Shown here in pieces: positions 24,837 to 37,242 of a stretch of 64,000 nt of DNA; within the stretch, counting starts at the first letter, position 1; each line of letters opens with the position of its first letter. This stretch comes from Cadophora sp. MPI-SDFR-AT-0126 (Eukaryota > Ascomycota > Leotiomycetes > Helotiales > Ploettnerulaceae), in assembly GCA_020747065.1 (NCBI GenBank), contig JAGMVK010000005.1:2604001-2668000 (forward strand), written 5' to 3'. The notes beneath the pieces are model-generated. The model did not search any database, was not told where the DNA came from, and was given only the letters and a program-made list of their open reading frames with translations. The position numbers and the translations under genes are program-made.

Positions 24837-26541
24837 ATGTTACAGACGGCAATCATCCTCGTAGTCCTCACCAGCCATGTGGCTGCTGTCAACAATGGTC
24901 TCGCTAGAGTTCCACAACTGGGCTGGGTCAGTGAAGAGAACGCTATCATTTCAAGTCTCTGAATATTGACTGACGATGCAGAACAATTGGAATGCATTGG
25001 GCTGTGACGTATCCGAGTCTCTGATCCTGGATACTGCAAAAATTTTAGTCGACTCTGGTCTTCGAGATGTTGGATATAATTATGTTGTTCTTGATGACTG
25101 CTGGGCAGCAATGACACGAGATGGGGACGAGATGCTTGTAGCCGACCCAGTCAAATTCCCAAACGGGATGAAGTATGTCTCTGATCAGATACACGATATG
25201 GGATTGTTGTTTGGTATGTACTCTAGCGCGGGGGAGATGACATGCGCAAGATATCGTAAGTGGCGATAACCTCAGGTCCTCCAATTTCGAGCCTTATTGA
25301 CAGATTTTCTGTTAGCGGGATCTCTAGACTACGAGACAAATGATGCGAACGCTTTTGCTAAATGGGGAGTGGATTACCTCAAGTACGATAATTGCTTCAA
25401 CAAAGGCCGATTCGGGACCCCATTTATATCGTTTCAGAGATACGAGGTCATGTGGAAAGCTCTCAATGCCACTGGAAGACCTATCCTGTACAGTCTTTGC
25501 AGCTGGGGTGAAGACTATACTCATGCTGTATGTCTCCTTGACCTTCAGCTGGTGCAACCTAACATCAATCAGTGGGCAACTGCCATTGCGAATTCATACC
25601 GAATGTCAGGAGATGTGTACGACTTCTTCACTCGGCCAGATGATCTCTGTAGCTGCGACAACCCCTCAGATCCGATGTGTATCGCTCCTGGGAAACATTG
25701 CTCTGTTCTCAATATCATCAATCGACTCGCTCCTTATGCGGATCGAAGTAAGCCTGGTGCTTGGGCGGACATGGACATGCTCGAGGTGGGAAACGGAGGC
25801 ATGTCGGACGACGAGGTAAAAGTTTACGAACCCCGTTATATGCAGTGTGCTAATTTGAATTACTAGTACAAGGCTCACTTTTCAATGTGGGCCATGCTAA
25901 ATTCTCCATTGCTCATGGGGAACGACTTGCGGACTCTTTCACCTAGTGCTCTCACAATCCTTAACAATCCCGCAGTGATTGCAATAAACCAAGATCCTCT
26001 CGCCAAGTCTGCCATCCGCATATACCGCAACACCTCCGTTGCCAAAGACGAATATGGGCAAGGTGAGATCCAAATATGGAGTGGGAAACTGTTTGGTGGA
26101 GACCAAGTGGTTGGATTTCTCAATGCTGCGAATGAAGACCTGGAATTGAGCGCTAGTCTGAAGGAGATCTTCATTCGTGAGGCAGGAAAAGCGCCACAAG
26201 TGGAAGAAGAATGGAATTTTTACGACCTCTGGGCGGCTCGAATGGATGAGAGTGATGCGGAGAAGATACTGGAAGCATTGCCTGAAGCCCGGCCCGCGAT
26301 GTTTGCTGACCTCAACTGGTACAACTCCACCGAAACTCCTTACGAGTTGGGTATCATGAACGGAGATGCTCAGCTCCTCGGCAAGAAAGTTGGTACACTT
26401 GCTCCCCATGGGACTTTGAAGGCAATAGTCAAAAGACATTCTATCAAGATATTTAGACTTCGAAGTCCAAACAGAGACGTAAGGAAGGATAATTTGGCGA
26501 CAGATAAAGTGGAGGAGAAACACCAACACGAGGAGTTGTAA
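24837..26541 (+). CDS. Secreted GH27 alpha-galactosidase
   Basis: Five exons, 24837-24926, 24982-25255, 25316-25527, 25573-25815 and 25867-26541, give 497 residues. The enzyme releases terminal alpha-1,6-galactose from melibiose, raffinose or galactomannan. A hydrophobic leader (MLQTAIILVVLTSHVAA) fits a signal peptide. GH27 landmarks in order are LGWNNWNALGC, VVLDDCW, FGMYSSAG, YPGSLDYE, KWGVDYLKYDNC with the nucleophile Asp at about residue 146, and WADMDMLEVGNGG with the acid/base Asp pair at 258/260. A C-terminal beta-domain follows. The usual 'WNDPDML' appears as 'WADMDML', a mild change. The YPGSL and THA-WATAIANS junctions confirm the chosen splice sites. The protein ends in an unusual charged tail (KVEEKHQHEEL). 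It is divergent from the MFS permease. Confidence 0.94.
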
Positions 26542-26917
26542 GCCTGGGTACATCTCAACAATGACACAAATCGGATGAGGATCCAGTTTTCAAGCTCAAA
26601 TTTCGTTTACGTGATGACTTGGTTCCAACATATTTATCACCACCTATGCCATGATCTTGACCCATATCCGTACTCGGTGCCAAATTTTGTTGAAAGAACC
26701 GTGTCCCTTCTTTCTATGAGAACCTTGCCGAGGAGTTCCAGCACGATGCAGTAGTACCAAAAGTGAAAATTTTTGTACAGCGAGGTGGGAAGATGTTGCC
26801 GCGGATACGATCACCAGGATGGCCTCGTGTAGTTGACCCCGCACCCCACTTTCGACGAGACCCCGGAGTTTCTGTCAACACTTGCGTCTGACCACCAGCA
26901 GGTGGATTAACAGAAAC

Positions 26918-28660
26918 ATGAGAACATCTACAGCGTGCGTTGCTTGTCGGTATGTGTCTGTGTACAGATAAATTTTCACGTAGTCTAATTGCCCTCGGTT
27001 TGTGCCAGATCTCGGAGGAAGAGATGCATATTTCTTGCAAGAGATATTGTTTGCACTCATTGCAGGGAGAAGCAACTTGATTGTACTGGACCACGCCTGG
27101 GGAGTCAACTAATTCCTCGAAATGATATCACTACCCTCACAGCAGTGGTGCAGAAGTCCAATCCACCGGTTTCAAATTTACTGCGCCTTCCGACCCCGAT
27201 TGTCCTCGAGATCGTCGAATTATATTTCGACCTTATCCACGATCAGTTTCACACGCTGTTCCATCGACCCAGCTTCACAGAGTCAGTAGCGAAAGGGACA
27301 GCACCTCCAGTTATTCTATATGCGATGCTAGCTCTGTCGGCCCGGTATGACATCTTGCATTGTCCGATTTAATCTTAAACACGTGCCAATTGTTTTTAGC
27401 TTTTCAACAAATCTAGCTTTCGAAGAACATTGCTACTGGGACAGAGGTAGTGGATTTGCAAAAGAAAGCGCAAGGCTACTAGATATCAGAGATGTTTCTC
27501 TCTCTACGATTCAGGCCTGTATACTTCTTGGAACTGTGAGTCGATCAGAAGGTGATGCAGCGGCTGAGTCGGTATACTATTCGGTTGCAAACCGCATGGC
27601 GAACTTACTTGACTTGGCGAATGTCCCCGCCAACAATGCTGTGGAAAAAGAGGTGAATGTTAGAGGTGAGGGGCCCCTCCAAAATGAACTCCTCTGCTAA
27701 CTGAGCGCAGTCTGGTGGACGACCTGGAAGCTGGATACCTGGTCTTCGGCGGGAGTAGGCTTACCGAGACAGATGGTTGAGAAGAACGATGTTCCCTTGC
27801 CCATCGAAGAAGGACATTTTCTTGGTCTCCGAATGGAGAATAAGTTGGAAACCGAGATAGGCCTGCCATCGGACAGGAATCTATCACTGTTCACGCAAAT
27901 GATCATCCTGAACCGAATTCTGATAGAAATCAACGACTTCCATAAGTTCTTGACCAGCATCACAGGTTCTCCTATCAACCTAGATCATCACGAGCAGACA
28001 ATTTTGCACCTTTCCCACAAATTGGAATCATGGCAATCGTCTTTACCTCCACAAATGCAAAACACACCCGAAAACTTGCGGCTATATGGCAGCCAAGGTC
28101 TTGGTCGAGTTTTCGTAGCAGTACATCTAGGTTACTATCATTTCGGGCAACTTCTCTTCTATCAGTACCTCCAAGAATGTCAGCATTCGCCATCGAATGA
28201 GAGCATAGTCCGGTGCTATACGAAGAAGTGCAAGTCGTTTTCATCAGCACTCTGTAGTCTTGTCGATGAGGCTCACCGAACACCCGGCTGCAACGTTCTT
28301 TACACCATGGTCGGTCACAACCTAGTCGTGGCCTCGACCGTTCAGATACATACGCTACTGTTCAGTGGATCTGAAATTGAGATTGTCGAAGCAAGGAAAC
28401 ATCTGGAGAAGAATTTCGAACTGTTGCTACAATTGAGAAATTTCTGGCCGGTACTTGAGATCAGCTTCGAAGCTTTTCGAACATTCAGGGAGGCTTGCCG
28501 AAGAAACATGGACACAGCTTTCAAGATGGATGCTTGGATGTTACGATTCTTGTATGGATTTGCTAACAAGGTCGAGGACAAGCAGGTCTATGAAACGGCT
28601 GCTGGAGGTGCTTGGCCTGTGGAGAACATTGGATTCAGTCCGAGTGAGTGGATGGACTGA
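26918..28660 (+). CDS. Zn(II)2Cys6 transcription factor with fungal_trans domain
   Basis: Four exons, 26918-26949, 27009-27344, 27400-27665 and 27711-28660, give 527 residues. The zinc cluster is split by the first intron. It reads CVACRSRRKRC, an eight-residue spacer, then CTHCREKQLDC, an intact C-x2-C-x6-C-x8-C-x2-C-x6-C pattern at residues 7-34. The middle region contains IVELYFDLIHDQFHTLFHRPSF and further on W-W-T-T-W-K-L-D, typical of the fungal transcription-factor regulatory domain. The zinc cluster starts almost at the N-terminus, with only six residues before it. It sits directly after the alpha-galactosidase on the same strand (376 bases apart) and opposite a GH16 gene. A role in regulating this carbohydrate block is a reasonable inference. 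Confidence 0.92.
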
Positions 28661-28799
28661 GCAATGACCAGTAACGTGTCTTTCCGAGAACAATGCGACA
28701 CGAAGTTGGAGATTAGATACTATTCCGCGAGGTTCATGAACATCACAAGAATTTCAGTCTATACATAGCAACCAGAAAAGAGCAGTGTCATCCCACCGC

Positions 28800-29732
28800 T
28801 CACAGCGAGTTCCAGACACCAACATAATCAACTTCCATCGCAACAGCTGGCCCATCCACGGTTTGAGAATTAGGAGCACCTGGCCAGTTTCCACCTATCG
28901 CGATGTTCAACAGGAGGTAATGCTCATCGTAAGCCAGCTTCTCCCAAGCCGCTTTATCCCCCACACGTGCGCCAGTGAGCACAAAAATATCTTTTCCATC
29001 AAGAGACCAGGTCAATGACTCCGTCTTCCAGTTCTCCTGACCTGGCGCATTATTCAAACTTCTGTCTACCAATAGGCTTACAGTATGAAAATCATCTCTC
29101 GAGAAAGGAGCGCCAGGACCTCCGATCCCATTATCTTCATTGCAAGGACCACCAGGACGCGTACCACAATGTGCAGTCGTGCGCATGATAGATTCGCCGT
29201 TGATAACCTCGAGAATATCCCATTCTGTCACAGCGGGCCAATTCCAATAATTCCCCCTGAAGTCCTTTCCAATCGCCCAAAAAGCGTTCCAAATTCCCTG
29301 CTGCTGAGAAGCTGGAGCAGTACCGAGCTTGATCCGAGCTTCAATCAACAATTTTCCTCGAGGAGCAGCTGCAAAAACTTTCTGTGTCTCGACACGGGCA
29401 GAGGTCCAAGATCCATATTTGAGACGTGGAGTGATTGTCAGAGTCTGATCATTGGTAATGCGGATGTTGTCCGCCGAGTCAGTGTGGCTTTGGAATTCGT
29501 TGTTGCCCCATTGTGCTGGTCCGCCAGGATACGAAGTTCCCAGTTGCACGATCCAGTCTGAACGGGATACGAGTGAGCCACTTCGGCCTTCGAACGTCTC
29601 TAGAAAGGTTGAGAGATATCCGGGTTTGATGAAGGCCATGTCGGTGAGATTCGAGCGGACTTCAGGCTGTATTGACATGGCGCTGGCCCAGGTTGCCGCG
29701 CTCGCCAAGAGGACGATTAGAGAAGAGAACAT
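28800..29732 (-). CDS. Secreted GH16 endo-beta-1,3(4)-glucanase-like enzyme
   Basis: Single exon of 310 residues. An N-terminal signal peptide (MFSSLIVLLASAATWASA) precedes a GH16 jelly-roll domain. The catalytic motif is EWDILE, with Glu170 (nucleophile), Asp172 and Glu175 (acid/base). WNAFWAIG upstream and HYLLLNIAIGGNWPG downstream are family landmarks. Such enzymes cut beta-1,3- or mixed beta-1,3/1,4-glucans of plant or fungal walls. There is no C-terminal GPI signal or carbohydrate-binding module, so it should be freely secreted. It is convergent with the Zn2Cys6 gene, whose stop lies only about 140 bases away. The fine substrate (laminarin-type versus cereal glucan) cannot be settled here. 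Confidence 0.93.
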   Translation of the reverse strand: MFSSLIVLLASAATWASAMSIQPEVRSNLTDMAFIKPGYLSTFLETFEGRSGSLVSRSDWIVQLGTSYPGGPAQWGNNEFQSHTDSADNIRITNDQTLTITPRLKYGSWTSARVETQKVFAAAPRGKLLIEARIKLGTAPASQQQGIWNAFWAIGKDFRGNYWNWPAVTEWDILEVINGESIMRTTAHCGTRPGGPCNEDNGIGGPGAPFSRDDFHTVSLLVDRSLNNAPGQENWKTESLTWSLDGKDIFVLTGARVGDKAAWEKLAYDEHYLLLNIAIGGNWPGAPNSQTVDGPAVAMEVDYVGVWNSL

Positions 29733-32700
29733 CGTGATGCTTGGCTGGAGTGGTTCGAGGAAATTGACTGACTACGTAGTTCGACGACCACAAGCAAAGA
29801 AAAGAGGAGTCCGGATAGTCGGTCAGGTTATACATTTTGGGATGGGAAGGGGCACTGTGTTTACGTCGTTCCTGCAGTTGGGATCTTTCTGTGATTGTCG
29901 AGGGAAGGTGCATGCATCCGCAGTGCAATGCAGCTCGAAGTCGCAACATCAAATGAATTATTTACCCGCATAGTTCTAACATGAGGTAAAAGCTATAATT
30001 GTATATTGGCAGGCTCCAGAATAGGTGTAGGAAGGTATCCATAGTGCGAAGGACACTTCCCAACTGGAACTGCTTACAATAGAATTCACTGAACAATGAA
30101 AATACAATCAATCCTGCTTCCCCAGCCAAATCAAACGAGTCTAGTGCAGTAATGGAACTTAAAGGCATTTTGCTAACAGCAGACTTGGTCGTCCACGATG
30201 TTCGGATAATAGCAGAGGAACGCGGGGGATTAGATGTTGGCTGACACGGGATGTTAAAGCCTGAGCCGGATATTTGGGCAACCAATCGCTCTGTTCTTGC
30301 GCTTGCAGATCTTAATTGCTGTAGCCGCATTAAATCTTGACCAGGGCGCGTAAGCAATCAGCCGGTAACATTGTTTACTGTTTTCGGTAATTCTGGCAGC
30401 ATTGTTTACTTTCAAATTTTAGTGTATCGAAGCCAGGCATATCCACACCACGCCGGTGGCATGGGCTTGAGAGGACGGAGTCACCTATGAAATTGTAGTT
30501 TATGTTTCCTGAGATGTTGATGAGCTTCAAGCATCGAAAATTATAAAGCTCTTCAGCCTGGATATCTGATCGTAGAGTGAAGTTGAGTTCCGGTGGGGCA
30601 CGTGATTTATCATTCATGAGGAACGAGGACAGCCCATTTGCGAAGCTGGAAACTGTCTGCTGTTTTATTCTTCATCTCGAGAGTCTGAGATTCTACATTT
30701 CACAGTTGGGTGACCAAAAGTATTGATTTCAAGTATGGTTGGGAACCATTTCAAGCAGTAGATTGTTGCAGCAAATGCGTTGTATCGGTCCTCCGTGATG
30801 AGCAGAACGCAGTTTTCAAGACACTTCAGCCGTTGATAACAAATGCCTTTATATCCATATATCCCAATAAATCGTTACGAATATACTCTAAATTATCACT
30901 GACGAGTCGCACTTTTCAACTTAACACTGCCTCAACTCGATAGTCTTGCTACCAGTATAACACTGCTCAACTTCTTTGACCCCATCTGTCCTAGTTTCTG
31001 GATGTGAGCTGTGACAGCTTTCAAGTGAGTGAAGAATGAACTTTCTTAAGCATTTCATTACCAATTTTAAAATTTAAGGGCCCGTTTCTCCTCGCCCCTG
31101 GCCCAGAAACATTAAATGTATATCGTAGATAGTAGAAACCGCCGAATTGATAAGATAAAGTCCTTGTGTAGTTTCGGATATATTTCGCAGTGACGATTGT
31201 TCTCGAGGCTGAAACAAGTTCCGAACCTGAGAATATGGAGGTGTAGATAGAAGCGCGGGGTCAGAGATGAGGGGCCGTACGTGCAAGCCTGGTTGGGGCT
31301 CATTTTCAGGACCGCCACATATTGAGATCGTATGGGACATATTGAAAGACATTTTATAATCTTTAAGGTTTAAATTCCGTAGAATATATAGGAGACTTAA
31401 GAGGCAATAGCAATGGAATCGTGGGAATCCATGCATTGCAGATACAAATGCTAGACCTTCGTTTCCACTAAGTTGTCACCAGGTAAAACTTCAGACGATG
31501 ACGCAGTCCCACTCTTGACCCTGGGCAATTTAGGGCACCATGCTACATACAAGTGGTTCGCCAAGGTCTTGAAAGAGAGTGATAAGGTCTTAGCATTCGT
31601 AACATTGCAAGGCCTTCTGGGAGTTGTTGCATGCGAATAGAATTTGATCGTGGAGATGGCAAAGATGGACTGATTGTGAGGGAGGACATCGGACAATCGG
31701 CTAGGCCCATGCATTCCTCGAATAATCGCCGGTCATTGGTTGAAAATCTATCTCCACTTCCTTGTACCTGAAACTCGATCGGGACCCTGGAGCTATTAGG
31801 TCGTCGTCCTCCGTCAAAAGCGCACCTATCACTGCGGCATTAAACGAAGACCCTGTTACGACCTCCAATTTCTTCCTGGATTCTGGCGACTTTGGTCCAC
31901 CAGGTGGTCTCTCATCTACGATCAGCATTTCCAGTTGCATTCCCACCACTGATCTTCCCGGGCAAAAAAAAATACATAGCCGACATGAGCTTGTCGTTTT
32001 GAAGGGGGACAAATCCGTGAGCAATGAAGCGATGTTTTGTTGTGCCGCATCTTTGTACAATTTACAACAAAACCGAATACAAGTTCTCTGAAGAAAAGAC
32101 GAAAACGAAGAACTAGTCACTGCGACTCTCTTCGCAAATTTTGAGCTTTCTTTAATAGGGTGTTGTCTCGGGAACCTCGATCTGACGTGTTTGGAGGAAG
32201 CTCGCTTTTTTGTTCATGTTGTATCCGTCATTCGTGGATTTTTGCATGCAAATTCTGGACGTGGATTTATGTAAGAGGTTACAATATGGCTATCAAAGGA
32301 AGAGGCTAAGAACGGGTTTAAGATTTTCCCATAAGTAAACAAGCTTTCCGGTGAAGACGTAGTAATTTTCCGATAGAAAAACAAGCTTCCCCGCCTTCCC
32401 CACTTCGCCAGAGACAGAAAGACACGAAGACAATGCAAGGAATACTAAAGATGATGATCATCATTCCAGGAGGACCATTTGAGACTATTAGGCCAGGGTA
32501 AATTCTACTTTAATCAGCCTAATCAATAATATATTGATAGTGGATCAACTGTCTGAAAAGGAGAGGAGTCTTATAGAGGATCATCCGGCACTTCAGCAGC
32601 TTGTCGAAAGAGGAGCTCGCCTACAGATTTTTGTTATTATATCAAGCCCTCTTCCGCCCTTTGTAGACTATCAAACTTATCAGTCAATAATCAGATATTT

Positions 32701-32742
32701 TGAAAGAAGCACATTCACGTACACCACCTTGCAATATTAAAC
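29733..32742. other. 3 kb gene-poor interval
   Basis: AT-richer DNA with scattered short ORFs. The longest on the minus strand (31701-32120, then 31451-31714) have no recognisable motif and no good splice connection. I see no transposon ends and no RNA gene. Confidence 0.4.
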
Positions 32743-33520
32743 ATGCCTTCATTCCGCAAACTTACACCCATGGCCCTCCTCGCGGCAACGGCCAACGCCG
32801 CCTTTGGTCCTTACTTCAGTACTGGACCGACAGCATCTGGGGTCTATATCTACTCATCGACAGCAACAATTACACTGCCCAACTCTCCTAGTGGCGCTGG
32901 CAGTGGCTACGACCTCTCACTCTGGGTTGGGATGGGCACCTCCCTAGGCGACCTAGTCCAATCTATCACGGATAACTTCAACAACGGCTGGTCGGTTTAT
33001 GCCTACACCCTCAAGTCGACGGGCCCAAATTCCCAGGAGGTCATCCAAGGCCCATCCAAAGCCGCTAAGCCGGGCGACGTTGTGAGAGTTGAATGTAAGT
33101 TGAATCTAGCTATATACCTGGATATGAAATATCAAGTTATTTTTCTCACAGCTAGTAGATCAGTACGTCGCCACAGACAACTACAAACAGACCGTGTACC
33201 TCAATGGCGTGGCCGTGTCTACGTTGACGACCAACGACGGAAAAGCTCAGGGTTGGGGATCTGCTGTCGAATGCGCGGCCACTAACTGCGGAACCGTTGC
33301 CGCACACAGTAAGTTTTCTTGATGGCTGCTCTGTTTAACTACATCTTACTGATCTTTCTTCTTAGAGTGGACAAACGTGCAGATTGTCCTGTCGGCTGCC
33401 GACCCCAACTATGTCAGAACCTTGGGCTTGGCGGGAGGTGCCACAGGCTCGATGACCACCAGCGATGGAGGAAAGACATGGAATGTCGGCACTATCTCTA
33501 TTCCACAGTTCACATTTTAA
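32743..33520 (+). CDS. Small secreted protein, unknown family
   Basis: Three exons, 32743-33094, 33156-33308 and 33366-33520, give 219 residues with consistent phase. A cleavable leader (MPSFRKLTPMALLAATANAA) predicts secretion. The mature part is rich in Gly, Ser, Thr and Tyr and reads like an all-beta domain, with repeated short strands such as GVYIYSSTATITLP, QTVYLNGVAVSTL and WTNVQIVLSAAD. There are only two cysteines (ECAATNC), five residues apart, so it is not a Cys-rich effector. I do not recognise a family. It stands alone in AT-rich, gene-poor DNA, a setting where host-interaction or lineage-specific proteins are often found. The acceptor at 33155 was chosen over an earlier AG because it alone keeps the frame. 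Confidence 0.75.
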
Positions 33521-34677
33521 GGCTGGGATCTCTATCATTTCTTGACGGTTTTACCTTCTTCGTAATACAGCAAAGACTCAATGCTGAACTGTATATGCTT
33601 CTTTTTGAAAGCCAAAAGCTGTCCATCTAGTCCCAGATCTGTGCTTAACAATCCAAAACTATGAATTGCTTCAAGGTGGAATCCATCTACATCGACTCTG
33701 ATTGCGATATGAAGTACTGTACCTTCGCAATAAAATTATTCATTCTGGACGAAATTCTAGGCATTTGATACACAGCCGTCTCGACTCAGTCGCTCGTCTC
33801 ACGGAAATCACCTCCGAAAAGTCGTTTATAACAGGTAAACCAATCAAGGAGGTCCTACTGAGGATCGTTGCGCTAGGTGAACTGTGGACTCTCGACTCGC
33901 ACTGATAAGATCTCCCTCCTTGAATGCGGCCTTCTTGTTCTAAGCCATAAGCGATGACTTTCGACATAACGGGATCTATTACTTGAAGGCTCAGCTCGGG
34001 ATCCTTCGTTGGGAGCAGAGTTGGACTCTTTCAAAACCATCACCAGGACTTGGGAAAAGAAAAGGGTAAGATGTGAGTCTACATACAGCCCTAATAGGAT
34101 AATACGTAAGTGAGACGAGGGCCACTGCTTAAAGGCTTCTTAAGGACTGTTCAATTTGCTAATGTTGCTCAGGTGAGCTGGGTGAGTCGAGGATGTTTAA
34201 AGTAGAAGCGGCGAGCTTGTTAACCTACCTTGGGACGAAATACCACAAAAGCTGTCATTATCTACCAAAAGATAGCTAGAGTCGCGATTGAGAAGCGCTA
34301 AGCGCTATGAATGTGGAGGATTATAAGATAGGACACAGCTCTACGGCATCGTGGACATTGTGGTGTGCCACAATATCATGTTTGATCTTGGTGGCATCAT
34401 GGATATTAAACATGATTGGCTGATTTGTGCCTCGAAAGCCACCACAATCACGTCTCAATCACATCTCAAGATGTGATTGGGCTAGGGAAGAATCAATATT
34501 CCTCAACTTCGGGGGGCTTTTATCACTCGGTATCATTGGGCGCCAGTGCATCACCCCGTCTAGTTTGTGTCTCGATCAAGGATCCCAGAAAAGTTAAAGG
34601 CACACGAGTTATTCATATCTAGAGGCTCTGGCTGCCTACTGTCCTGAAAAAATCAATGAAGGTTGATATCTTCTCCA
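33521..34677. other. Intergenic, no gene seen
   Basis: About 1.15 kb. A short imperfect inverted repeat (ACATTGTGG / CCACAATAT) lies near 34355-34378. Nothing else is recognisable. Confidence 0.4.
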
Positions 34678-35792
34678 ATGCGTTCTCATCTGTGCTGCGT
34701 CGCTCTGTTGGCGACGATTTCCAGAGTATACACGCAAACCGTTGGCTTTACAACAATCACGGCCCCATCACAGAACCAGCTGATTTCCACATCACCATTT
34801 GACGTCGTGTGGCAGCCTTCAACAGATAATACAGGGCCAATCAGTCTCGTCCTCTTGCAAGGACATACCCCAGCTACACTAGAAATTGGAGATACTTTGG
34901 CAGGTTGGACTGCCTTCCCCTAATCAGTTGAGCCTTCACTAAAGGTGTCAGCTGGAATATCTCAAGAGAGTGGGAAATACTCATGGGACATATCACCCAA
35001 CCTCGCGCGGTTCGCAACATATGGTATCAAGCTCGTTCTTGATAGCGATCCAACGATTTTCCAATATAGTTTCCCTTCCAAATCGACTTCAATAAACTTG
35101 GGGCAGATGGGGCGACCGAAAGTACCATAACCACAGCACAACAAACGGGAGGAGGAACGACAACTGTGCATCTGAGTACCGCTTCTGCGGTCGCATCTGC
35201 CACTTCAACGTTGTCAACGGCCGAACCTCCTCAAACTGCTCAGCCATCATCGTCCTCGTCATTATCAACATCTTATTCAGGTTCGTCATCAGTCCAATCG
35301 TCAACAAGCAAGACCACCGGCAGCTCCAAAAACACCGCGTCTATCGACAATTCAAGCACGAAAGCAACAAACCTTGCTTCCCAAACATCACAAATCCAAT
35401 CCCTCCAACCCACGGAAACACCGAGATCACCATCCGGCCTATCAACCGGAGCAAAAGCAGGGATAGGTGTTGGCGCAGCGTTCGGTTTCCTGATAATACT
35501 TGGATTCGTAGCATTCGCATTCTGGTTTGGAAGACGTTCTGCCAAGAAGAAGGGTGCCTCGCCCATAGACGATATCGCGATCGCAAAGAGTGAACTGCCA
35601 GCTGGCACATTAAGGGCGACGGAGTTGGACACGAAGTCGGGAGAGTTTGCGGAAAAGGAAGATTTTAACGATGCAGTAAGGGTAGCGGAGCTTGAAGGGA
35701 GGTCAGCTGGACGGGTTGAGATGGATGGAATGCATCGGGTGGAGATTGGAGCCGGGACTAGTGATGCTTCGACATTCCGAAAAACGGCATAA
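34678..35792 (+). pseudogene. Ser/Thr-rich membrane-anchored surface protein, apparent frameshift
   Basis: Exon 1 is 34678-34903. An intron at 34904-34951 leads to a frame encoding GISQESGKYSWDISPN and LVLDSDPTIFQYSFP. This is the pattern of fungal extracellular Ser/Thr-rich (Kre9/KNH-like) beta domains. The signal peptide is MRSHLCCVALLATISRVYTQ. Near 35070-35080 the reading must jump by one base to continue into the Ser/Thr-rich linker (TTAQQTGGGTTTVHLST) and then the single membrane helix GIGVGAAFGFLIILGFVAFAFWF. After the helix come a basic stop-transfer GRRSAKKK and a charged tail to 35792. I found no intron with usable borders at that point. Either one base was lost (pseudogene or sequence error) or splicing is unusual. 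The intact form would be a single-pass surface sensor or adhesin-like protein. Confidence 0.6.
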
Positions 35793-37242
35793 AATTCCCG
35801 GAAAGGAAAGATATATTTCCTTGAGGCATAGGCTGAGGGATCTATTGCCAGGTTCTGTATGAGCCTCGGCGTATGGGATAGTGTCTTTAAGTTAACACTA
35901 ACTATTCCACGTACGCGATAGATTCACTCTCTGTAGAATACTCATGTTTGGGAATGGATCCAAGAGCCGAAGTAGATGGTTTTGATCAGGTGCGAATAGA
36001 ATCGTATTCAAAATGGGTTGAAATTTTCCCTCACTCTCGTGTCGGGCTTGGCCTTCGCTTGTGACGCTCAATGCCATTGCACAGGCAAACCTGGAGTGAA
36101 ATGGAAATCGTTATTAGGCTCTTCATTCTAGCCAAACGATACCTGCCAACTGTCATCATCATCAGATTTTCTAGAGAGCCATCCAATAACGGGGGGAAGC
36201 GATAGTCAATAGTTGCAGTATCCCTCCTGAATGTGGGTGTAATGACTGCTGAAATAGAGCTCATACCAGCAAAATTATCAGAGCTAAAAGACTAGATCAG
36301 CTCTACTCGGTATAATAGTATATTATAAATTGGACACGCCAGTCCTTACAGTGAGTAGGATAAACTCACGAACACCAGGCTCCGGTCAGACTTTCTTTAG
36401 ACTAACCCCGACCAAAACCAACATTTCACGTTTCTCAATCATACACCATACACTATAGTGTTCATCTATCTCATCAATTAGTTGGTACGGCATTCCTTTC
36501 TTGGTTCCGGCTCAAGTGTCGCTGCCATGGCTCGAGCTAGTTTAAGGTTGGACCGACAAGTAGGGCTGAACCGTCACTCCCCGAACTCCACGACCACCAC
36601 GCTATACAGGATCTAATTGTGAGGCTAATTCGTTTTAGATAGAACGGTCCTTCTTGTTACTGATTCGAAGCACCGCTATACTGAGTTCGACATTCGTTCA
36701 CTCGAACTTGGTTTGGATGAGGGGTCAGGAGATCTGACCTTCGCCCGATTAGACCCTAAAGACCCCGAATGATGGAACTGTGGCACGGAAGTACAGTTTG
36801 GGATATCTTTGTATCATTAAGAAACACTTTGTGGGCTAATAGATGTCGTCACGTTAAGGAGATTTCCGCCAGGTACGCGAACGTCATTGAGCGGGTACCT
36901 TTCCCTTCCTGATAATGACGACACCTCAGGTGCAAGAAAGATCTGAGGAAATGAAAGATACTGTCGCCTTGGTAAAGTAATGCTCAAGTATTCAGAAATC
37001 CGACCCAGCACATTTGTGGCAATCATGGGTGCCATTTTCCATCTCCCGAAGTTACGGAATCATATGCAAAATGTTAAGATAGATAGAGAACAAAAGGTCA
37101 TGTAGCGACAGTACTGCCTCTAGAAGCGTATCTTGTTGGGGTATTCTTGTTTCTATAACAAGAGGGTATAGCGAGTGTCGTAATTCATAAAGACGTCAAA
37201 ATTCAAAAGCCAAAAACAAACGACCAGCAACTCGATGCCGAA
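35793..37242. other. Intergenic, no gene seen
   Basis: About 1.45 kb between the surface protein and the 3' end of an MFS gene. Only short ORFs without motifs are present (for example 36031-36264 and 36817-37035, both minus strand). Confidence 0.4.

Noticed and set aside
31451..32120. Two adjacent minus-strand ORFs
   Set aside because: They looked like possible exons of one gene, but no GT-AG pair joins them convincingly and no domain is visible.
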